Shown here: positions 4,806 to 9,921 of the stretch, piece after piece
Layout of the letters: the number at the start of each line of letters is the position of its first letter
Numbering within the stretch: the first letter of the stretch is position 1
From: a bacterium
Lineage (GTDB): Bacteria; Sumerlaeota; Sumerlaeia; MVZB01
Direction: 5' to 3'
Assembly: GCA_023480605.1 (NCBI GenBank)
Contig: JAMCWS010000046.1
Coordinates: 1 to 9,921, forward strand
DNA: 9,921 bases
Notes under the pieces: generated by a model
Databases searched by the model: none
Told to the model about the DNA's origin: nothing
Seen by the model: the letters and a program-made list of their open reading frames with translations, nothing else
Position numbers and translations under genes: made by a program

Positions 4806-7800
4806 ATGATGAAGCAACAGAGGTGGATCAATCGATTGGCAAGGTTTGCCGGCGAGGCCCTGCGGGTCGTCATCGCACTGGTGCTGGCAGGAAGCCTGGC
4901 GGGCCTGGCCGACGCGGCCCGTGACGGGGCGTCTGCAGTGGCGGTACGGATTCTTTCGCGGATCGAAGCCCACCGTGGTCTGTGCGTCCTGTTGGGCAAA
5001 ACCCGCCCGAACCTGGGGGTGGAACTGGCCCGCGGCAGTGAGTTGTTGTTTTATATCCAGACAGCCGACGCGGATGACGCGCGCGCGATCCGCCAGGCTG
5101 CCTCGGTCACCGGATTGCTGGGAAAACGTCTTTTCGTAGACGAAGGCGCCGAGGACCGGATCGGGCTCGCCGACAACCTGGCCGATGCCGTGTATGTCGC
5201 CCCGGCCACCGGGGTCTCCAAAGCCGAAGTTCTACGGGTGCTGCGCCCCGGCGGCAAAGCCTTCATCGGCCAGCGCGAGATCGTTAAGCCGCTGCCGAAG
5301 GGGACGGACGAATGGAGCCACCCATATCACGGACCGGACAACAATCCCCAATCCGCCGACCGGCTCGCGCGTTACCCCTATCTTACCCAGTTTCTTGCCG
5401 ATCCTCTCTTCAGTTCTCAGCCCGAAGTCACCGTGACCGCAGGTGGGCGCATCTTCAAGGCCTTCGGCCACATGGCCTTCCGGGAATATCAGAACATCGT
5501 GATTAACAAACTATACGCCTTCAGCGCCTATAACGGCACGCTCCTGTGGACGCGCCCGCTGAAGGAAGGCTTCATGATCCATCGCAATACGATGATCGCC
5601 ACCGCCGACTTGCTCTATTTGGCCGACGACGAATCGTGCAAGCTGCTGGATGCGGCCACGGGCGTGCTCAAGGGTGAGATTCGCCCGCCCGTGGACGTGG
5701 CCGGTGGTTCGGTCTGGAAGTGGATGGCTTTGCAGGATGGCGTTCTCTACGCGCTACTCGGCGGCGAGGAAGTGCCGGCGCCGGTCGCCCTGGGCCGGGG
5801 TCGGTTGATCGCCGGCTGGCCTTGGGCGATGTGGCCGGGTTACGACTACAAGGACCCCGAGCGTTCTTGGGGTATCGGCCGGACGTTCCTGGCCATGAAT
5901 CCAAAAACGGGCGAAATCCTCTGGTCGTACCGCGATGAGGGGTTGGTAGATAGCCGCGGCGTATGTCTCAGCGGCGGTCGTCTCTATTTCTGCCATCCCG
6001 GGAAATTCATCGGCTGTCTGGAGACGGCCACGGGCAATGTTCTCTGGCGGCGCACCGACGCCAACCTTCTCGAAGCTCTCGGCGTCAATGGCCCCGCCCA
6101 AAATCCCTGGCAGGGATTCGCCACGTCCGTATACGTGAGAACCGACGGCAAGCGACTGCTTTTTGCCGGTCCACAGCGTCCCTCACTCGTCTCCGTCGCC
6201 ACTAAAGACGGCGGCCTGCAATGGGCCCGCAAGGACGGCAACTTCCAACTGGTCCTGCGTGAGGACGCGATTTACGCGGCCGGGCGGCAGATGACCAAGT
6301 CTTATAAATTCAATTACGCCACCGGCGACGTCTTGGCCGAGTTCGTGGACCGCCGCTCCTGCACCCGCGCCACGGGCAGCCTGGACAGCGTCTTCTTTCG
6401 CGCCAAGGAGGGAACCGTCCGGTGGATTCCGGAAACCAACTCGATCGAACACATTGCCCCGATGCGGCCCGGCTGTCACGACGGCGTCATCATCTCCGAC
6501 GGCCACCTGTATTGGGGTCCGTGGATCTGCGGATGTCACCTCTCGCTGATCGGCCTGATCTCGCTGGGACCAGCGGGTGACTTCAACTACTCGCCGCCGC
6601 CGAATGAAGCCCATCAATTGCGTGCAGGTGCCGGTAATCTTTCCGACGTCCGCCCCCTGGCGATCGGCCCGACCGATTGGCTCGAGTTTCAGGCCGACCC
6701 GCGGCGCTCCTGCCAGACTCGCGCGCCGCTACCGGCCGCGGTGGCGCCGTGCTGGTCGTTCCAGGTCCCTAGCGCGCCGCTCCCCACCGCTCCGGTAATC
6801 GCCGGCGGCCTCGTTTTCACGGCCGGCTTGGACGGCGTCGTGCGCGCGGTGGATGCGGCCACGGGGCGCCAGGCGTGGCAGGCATTCACCGGCGGGTCGA
6901 TCTTTTTCCCGCCGGCCATCTCGGAGAACCGGGCCTACGTTGGCTCCAATGACGGTCGGGTCTACTGCTTCGAGGCGGCCACCGGTCGCGAGTTGTGGCG
7001 CTTCCGCGTCGGTCCGGCCGACCGCAAAATCCTGGCTTACGGCGATCTAATCTCGACCTGGCCGGTGGCCGGCGGCGTCGTGGTTCGCGACGGCACGGCC
7101 TATGCCGCGGCCGGGATCGCTCATTACGACGGCACGCACGTATACGCGCTGGACGCCCTGACCGGCAAGGTTAAGTGGCACAACAGCGAAACGGGCACGC
7201 TCGATCCGAACGTTCGCAACGGCATCAGCGTCTGCGGGAACTTGAAGCTGGACGGCGCGAAGCTCTCGTTTCCGGGAGGCAACGTCTACGCGACGGCGGA
7301 GTTCGACGCCGCCACCGGCAAGTGCCTGAATCAGCCCGCCGGTCCCAAAACTCAGCGCCGAATCCTGCTTTTCCCGCGCCGCGTCTGGGAGCCAATCATG
7401 TCGAATGTCCAGGAGACGCCGAAGGGCCAGATCCGCGTGTTCCATCAGCAAATGCAGAGCAATCGTGCCCTCGTTTCTTCCGGCTCGTATCATTTGGGCC
7501 TATATAACGTCCCGCCCGGAACGCCGCTGGTCCGTTCGCCAGGGCCGGTTGCGGGGCCCGGAGCCGCGCGGGCGCCACGATCCAAGCCGGTCTGGTCGCT
7601 CACCCTTTCCGAGTACCAGGGATCCATCCTGGCGGGCGACGCCCTTTTGGTGCTGGGACGTTGGGCGGAGAACGAAATTACTCCGGGGAATGAGCCTAGC
7701 CTCATTGCCATCCGTATCACCGACGGTAAAACGCTGTGGACGCAATCGCTTACCGCCGCGCCGGTCCCCTGGGGCGTGGCGCTGGACGGGGCTGGACGGA

Positions 7801-7871
7801 TTGTCGTGTCACTGGAGAACGGGACGTTGGAGTGTTTCGCTCCGGCGCCGGCCGACGTGGATGAGGGTTGA
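4806..7871 (+). CDS. Secreted PQQ/BamB-like beta-propeller protein with degenerate methyltransferase-like N-terminal domain
   Basis: This protein of 1021 residues has a Sec signal peptide (hydrophobic 21-33, cleavage near LADA-A). Residues 52-160 look like a decayed Rossmann methyltransferase: GLCVLLGKT (58-66) stands where the SAM-binding GxGxG loop would be, ADNLADAVYV (122-131) matches the motif IV region, and EVLRVLRPGG (141-150) is a standard late motif. The glycine loop is lost, so catalysis is unlikely. TDEWSHPYHGPDNN (167-180) links to the propeller. Blades carry AxDxxTGxxxW repeats, among them AMNPKTGEILW (363-373), CLETATGNVLW (about 404), AVDAATGRQAW (about 681), CFEAATGRELW (about 721), ALDALTGKVKW (about 781) and AIRITDGKTLW (about 968). 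A central segment holds C519, C557 and C575-x-C577. This domain order matches large proteins I associate with planctomycete-like bacteria. Ligand and activity are unknown; a scaffold or binding role is inferred. Confidence 0.85.
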   Translation: MMKQQRWINRLARFAGEALRVVIALVLAGSLAGLADAARDGASAVAVRILSRIEAHRGLCVLLGKTRPNLGVELARGSELLFYIQTADADDARAIRQAASVTGLLGKRLFVDEGAEDRIGLADNLADAVYVAPATGVSKAEVLRVLRPGGKAFIGQREIVKPLPKGTDEWSHPYHGPDNNPQSADRLARYPYLTQFLADPLFSSQPEVTVTAGGRIFKAFGHMAFREYQNIVINKLYAFSAYNGTLLWTRPLKEGFMIHRNTMIATADLLYLADDESCKLLDAATGVLKGEIRPPVDVAGGSVWKWMALQDGVLYALLGGEEVPAPVALGRGRLIAGWPWAMWPGYDYKDPERSWGIGRTFLAMNPKTGEILWSYRDEGLVDSRGVCLSGGRLYFCHPGKFIGCLETATGNVLWRRTDANLLEALGVNGPAQNPWQGFATSVYVRTDGKRLLFAGPQRPSLVSVATKDGGLQWARKDGNFQLVLREDAIYAAGRQMTKSYKFNYATGDVLAEFVDRRSCTRATGSLDSVFFRAKEGTVRWIPETNSIEHIAPMRPGCHDGVIISDGHLYWGPWICGCHLSLIGLISLGPAGDFNYSPPPNEAHQLRAGAGNLSDVRPLAIGPTDWLEFQADPRRSCQTRAPLPAAVAPCWSFQVPSAPLPTAPVIAGGLVFTAGLDGVVRAVDAATGRQAWQAFTGGSIFFPPAISENRAYVGSNDGRVYCFEAATGRELWRFRVGPADRKILAYGDLISTWPVAGGVVVRDGTAYAAAGIAHYDGTHVYALDALTGKVKWHNSETGTLDPNVRNGISVCGNLKLDGAKLSFPGGNVYATAEFDAATGKCLNQPAGPKTQRRILLFPRRVWEPIMSNVQETPKGQIRVFHQQMQSNRALVSSGSYHLGLYNVPPGTPLVRSPGPVAGPGAARAPRSKPVWSLTLSEYQGSILAGDALLVLGRWAENEITPGNEPSLIAIRITDGKTLWTQSLTAAPVPWGVALDGAGRIVVSLENGTLECFAPAPADVDEG

Positions 7872-7875
7872 TTGC

Positions 7876-7891
7876 CGCAACTCCGGTTGCG
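7876..7891 (+). terminator. GC-rich hairpin just after the beta-propeller gene
   Basis: CGCAAC-TCCG-GTTGCG gives 6 perfect pairs and a 4-base loop, 4 bases after the stop codon. The position suits a terminator, but no T-run follows (CGACGCGCTCC), so it is at most a weak or factor-assisted stop, or an mRNA 3'-end stabiliser. Confidence 0.35.
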
Positions 7892-7992
7892 CGACGCGCT
7901 CCTTCCAGTGTGACAATTCCCAGCCCGACGCCAATCCGAAAAACAAGGCGATGAGAGAAGACAAAAACAAATTCGCGCCCACCGGGCGGTTT

Positions 7993-8059
7993 GGGTAGAG
8001 TAGGACGCTGGCGCGGCAGCCGTCGGTGACAGCTCCGTTTCCAGCGCCCTACTCTATCC
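7993..8059. repeat. Long stem-loop with 19-position arms and nested inner hairpin
   Basis: Arms 7993-8011 and 8041-8059 pair over 19 positions with one A-C mismatch (8005/8047) and one G-T pair (7995/8057). The core is TAGAGTAGG with CCTACTCTA, and the inner part is CGCTGG with CCAGCG. The 29-base loop can itself fold: AGC-C-GTC (8018-8024) with GAC-A-GCT (8028-8034) around GGT. No T-run follows. It lies midway between two genes. A structured RNA, a bidirectional transcription barrier or a small inverted-repeat element are all possible. Confidence 0.7.
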
Positions 8060-8149
8060 CACAATGATTGTCGCGTTCCTTTGCATTGAAAAAAAGCTCG
8101 GCCGGGATAAACATGTGCTGTCGAGGGCTTACGGAAGAGCCGCCGATGG

Positions 8150-9454
8150 TTGTGGCGGTTCCGTCCGTCTCAATTACGCCAGGTGTCGCGCAATCTCTTG
8201 GATTCCACCGTTCTGATTATCTTCGGCGTCGTTTACCTGGGCATGATCCTGGGCGAGATTCCGGGGCTGGCGCTTGACCGCACGGGCGTGGCCCTGCTGG
8301 GCGCCATCGCGCTGCTGGCCACCGGGCGGGTCAGCCCCGAGGCCGCCTGGCTGGCCGTCGACGTGCCGACCCTCGGGCTGCTCCTGGGATTGATGGTCGT
8401 TTCGGCGCAGTTCCGCCTGGGGGGCTTCTACGACGCGCTGACGCGGCGGCTGTCGCTGGCGCCCCTAACGCCCCCGACTCTGCTGGCCCTGCTGGTGGCC
8501 GTGGTGGGGTTGCTGTCGGCTTTGCTGGCCAACGACATCGTCTGCCTGGCCATGGCGCCGATCCTCGCCGAGGGATGCACGCGGCGCGGCCTCAACCCCG
8601 TCCCCTTCCTGCTGGGCCTGGCCTGCGCCGCCAACGTTGGTTCGGCGGCCACCCTCATCGGCAATCCCCAGAACATGCTCGTCGGCCAGAGGCTGGGTCT
8701 GCCGTTCGGCGTTTATATGCTCGACGCGGCCGTGCCGGCGGCGGCCGGGCTGGCGGTGGTCTGGTGGGTCATCGCGCGCGAGGTTGGCGGAAAATGGCAT
8801 GCCGAACAAACGCCGGAACACGTCGCGGCGGCGCCCGACCGCATCGAGACGATCCTGCCGCCGATCGAGCCGATGCCGTTCATCGCCTGGCAGACGGCCA
8901 AGGGCATGGCCGTGCTCGCCGCGCTGGTGCTGGGTTTTCTTTTCACCCGCTGGCCGCGCGAAGTGCTGGCGCTGGCGCCGGCGGGCCTGCTGCTCGCCAG
9001 TCGGCGGATGGCCTCGCGCCGGATCCTGGGGCTGGTCGACTGGCAACTGCTCGTGCTTTTCATCGGCCTGTTCGTCGTCAACCACGCCCTGGCGACCACG
9101 GGCATGCCGGAACGGGTGCTGAGCGGACTGGAGGCGCGCGGGGTCGACTTGACGCGGCCCGGCTGGCTATTCGGGGCCAGCGCCTTGTTTTCCAACATCG
9201 TCTCCAACGTGCCGGCCGTGATGTTGTTGTTGCCGGCGGCGCGCCATCCCCTGGCCGGGCCGGTGCTGGCGCTCTCGAGCACGCTGGCCGGCAACCTGCT
9301 GGTCGTCGGCAGCATCGCCAACATCATCGTCATCGACCACGCCGCCCGGCTCGGTCTGCGCATCGGCTGGCGCGAGCACGCGCGCGTCGGCATTCCCGTC
9401 ACCTTGCTCACTCTGGCGCTGGCGGCGGCCTGGCTGGCCTGGCGGGCCGCGTGA
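8150..9454 (+). CDS. SLC13/ArsB/CitMHS-type ion permease
   Basis: This is a polytopic inner-membrane transporter of the ion transporter superfamily, whose relatives include ArsB, NhaD, CitMHS and SLC13 carriers. It has roughly 10-12 hydrophobic segments. Both halves of the inverted-repeat core are visible. The first half has LANDIVCLAMAPIL (126-139) and then ANVGSAATLIGNPQN (161-175). The second half has SNIVSNVPAV (348-357) and then STLAGNLLVVGSIAN (377-391). The GNPQN and AGN/SIAN turns are the family's substrate and cation site signatures. A charged loop (about 210-240) separates the halves. The reading frame has no ATG near the N-terminus; TTG 8150 is used because GGAAGAG lies 10 bases upstream, with GTG 8183 as an alternative. 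An in-frame stop at 8108 limits the start. The substrate (anion, arsenite, carboxylate or Na+/H+) cannot be told from sequence alone. Confidence 0.88.
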   Translation: MWRFRPSQLRQVSRNLLDSTVLIIFGVVYLGMILGEIPGLALDRTGVALLGAIALLATGRVSPEAAWLAVDVPTLGLLLGLMVVSAQFRLGGFYDALTRRLSLAPLTPPTLLALLVAVVGLLSALLANDIVCLAMAPILAEGCTRRGLNPVPFLLGLACAANVGSAATLIGNPQNMLVGQRLGLPFGVYMLDAAVPAAAGLAVVWWVIAREVGGKWHAEQTPEHVAAAPDRIETILPPIEPMPFIAWQTAKGMAVLAALVLGFLFTRWPREVLALAPAGLLLASRRMASRRILGLVDWQLLVLFIGLFVVNHALATTGMPERVLSGLEARGVDLTRPGWLFGASALFSNIVSNVPAVMLLLPAARHPLAGPVLALSSTLAGNLLVVGSIANIIVIDHAARLGLRIGWREHARVGIPVTLLTLALAAAWLAWRAA

Positions 9455-9526
9455 ACGGGCGGGTCGCATTCTCCGCTCCTCTGGCCTGTATCCTGCCGCC
9501 TACATCGGAAAAAACCCCTAATTAAT

Positions 9527-9552
9527 CTTATCCTTCGGCTCGAAAAGATAAG
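9527..9552. promoter_or_regulatory. Imperfect stem-loop ahead of the HDOD gene
   Basis: The outer arms CTTATC/GATAAG (6 pairs) and inner arms TTCG/CGAA (4 pairs) are separated by a 1x2 internal loop and closed by a GCT loop. It sits 72 bases after the permease stop and 35 bases before the HDOD start. There is no T-run on the + strand. A leader structure or weak terminator is possible. Confidence 0.35.
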
Positions 9553-9577
9553 TGGCGGATTTTGAATGCGCCATCTT

Positions 9578-9583
9578 GAGGTG
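9578..9583 (+). promoter_or_regulatory. Ribosome binding site GAGGTG
   Basis: GAGGTG lies 4 bases before ATG 9588 and supports that start for the edge-truncated HDOD gene. Confidence 0.6.
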
Positions 9584-9587
9584 GTTC

Positions 9588-9921
9588 ATGCTCTCGATCG
9601 ACGAGAAAACTCACGAACGGCTGTTGTCGATTCTCGACGGTAACGTCCAACTGCCAGCCCTGCCGTCGCGCAGCGCCCAACTCATGCATCTGCTGCGCCA
9701 GCCGCTCGATGCCATCGACGTCCGCCGGGTGGTGGCCCTCGTCGAGCAGGACCAGACCCTAACGGCACGGCTGCTCAGGCTGGCCAACTCGCCCGCCTAC
9801 GGCGGCTCGCGCAACATCACCCGGCTGCATCAGGCCGTCATGGCGATCGGCCTGGTCGAGACGATCGAAGTGGTCAACTACCTCGTCATGCGCAAGCTGA
9901 TGCCGAGGATTCAGCCCAGGA
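9588..9921 (+). CDS. HDOD-domain signalling protein, N-terminal part (cut by window edge)
   Basis: The frame is open from ATG 9588 to the window end (111 codons, no stop). The visible part has a short lead-in (MLSIDEKTHERLLSILDG) and then the beginning of an HDOD domain: LPALPSRSAQLMHLL (about 23-37), VALVEQDQTLTARLLRLANS (about 50-69) with the characteristic LxRLANS, then YGGSRNITRLHQAVMAIGL. The usual family pattern at this point is I-xx-L-xx-A-xxx-LG, which fits. HDOD domains are relatives of HD phosphohydrolases that lack the metal-binding His-Asp pair and act as non-catalytic scaffolds in chemotaxis, surface motility and second-messenger signalling, often fused to GGDEF, EAL or receiver domains. 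Any C-terminal partner domain lies outside the window. There is no obvious link to the upstream permease. Confidence 0.85.
   Translation, partial: MLSIDEKTHERLLSILDGNVQLPALPSRSAQLMHLLRQPLDAIDVRRVVALVEQDQTLTARLLRLANSPAYGGSRNITRLHQAVMAIGLVETIEVVNYLVMRKLMPRIQPR

Noticed and set aside
8081..8113. Sigma-70-like promoter ahead of the ion permease (TTGAAA, 16-base spacer, TAAACA)
   Set aside because: The -10 matches only three of six consensus bases and other pairings give poor spacing; this is not stronger than chance in an AT-rich patch.
8068..8277. A 69-codon + strand frame ahead of the ion permease
   Set aside because: It overlaps the permease start in another frame, has no good ribosome binding site, and has no recognisable motif.
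8575..9525. A 316-codon + strand frame and long - strand frames across the ion permease
   Set aside because: Their translations are Arg/Ala/Gly-rich with no motif. The 8150-9454 frame has paired family signatures and membrane helices throughout.
9455..9526. Terminator for the ion permease in the AT-rich stretch near 9510
   Set aside because: There is an A-run and AATTAAT but no stem directly before a T-run on the + strand.

Overview
The window is a high-GC bacterial stretch in which every credible gene lies on the + strand. I see six protein genes: five complete and one cut by the right edge. I see no rRNA, tRNA, CRISPR array, transposase or phage gene. Two features suggest an uncultured lineage near Planctomycetota, Hydrogenedentota, Sumerlaeota or Lentisphaerota: a GspG-like pseudopilin whose mature N-terminus begins FTLIELLIVVAIIAILAAIA, and a large secreted beta-propeller protein with a decayed methyltransferase-like N-terminal domain. 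This placement is inferred from protein style, not from a marker gene.

Layout. 1-125: a long inverted repeat and a strong ribosome binding site. 126-4571: a likely functional cluster of (i) a type II secretion/type IV pilus-like pseudopilin, (ii) a signal-peptide-bearing, C-terminally membrane-anchored protein that looks like tandem thioredoxin folds without a CXXC motif, (iii) a FtsX/MacB-type permease and (iv) a LolD/MacB-type ABC ATPase. Genes i and ii overlap by ATGA. The gaps before genes iii and iv each contain a periodic pyrimidine-rich tract. 4572-4805: a spacer with a 7-bp perfect hairpin. 4806-7871: the secreted beta-propeller protein. 7872-8149: a spacer with a GC-rich hairpin and a 19-position stem-loop. 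8150-9454: an ion permease of the SLC13/ArsB/CitMHS type, probably starting at TTG. 9588 to the edge: the N-terminal part of an HDOD-domain protein.

How the genes may work together. The permease and ATPase together make a complete MacB/LolCDE-type ABC unit. Such machines usually move or release lipoproteins, peptides or other envelope substrates rather than import nutrients. The anchored thioredoxin-like protein in front of them is the best candidate for an undescribed partner or substrate. The pseudopilin, which overlaps it, may supply or share an envelope assembly. The beta-propeller protein is also extracytoplasmic but looks like a separate transcription unit. The ion permease and HDOD protein show no obvious link to the cluster.

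Non-coding structure is unusually rich: long inverted repeats at 1-47 and 7993-8059, two palindromes that both have a TGAA centre (321-334 and 3850-3865), and the two pyrimidine tracts. No gene-free stretch exceeds 300 bases.
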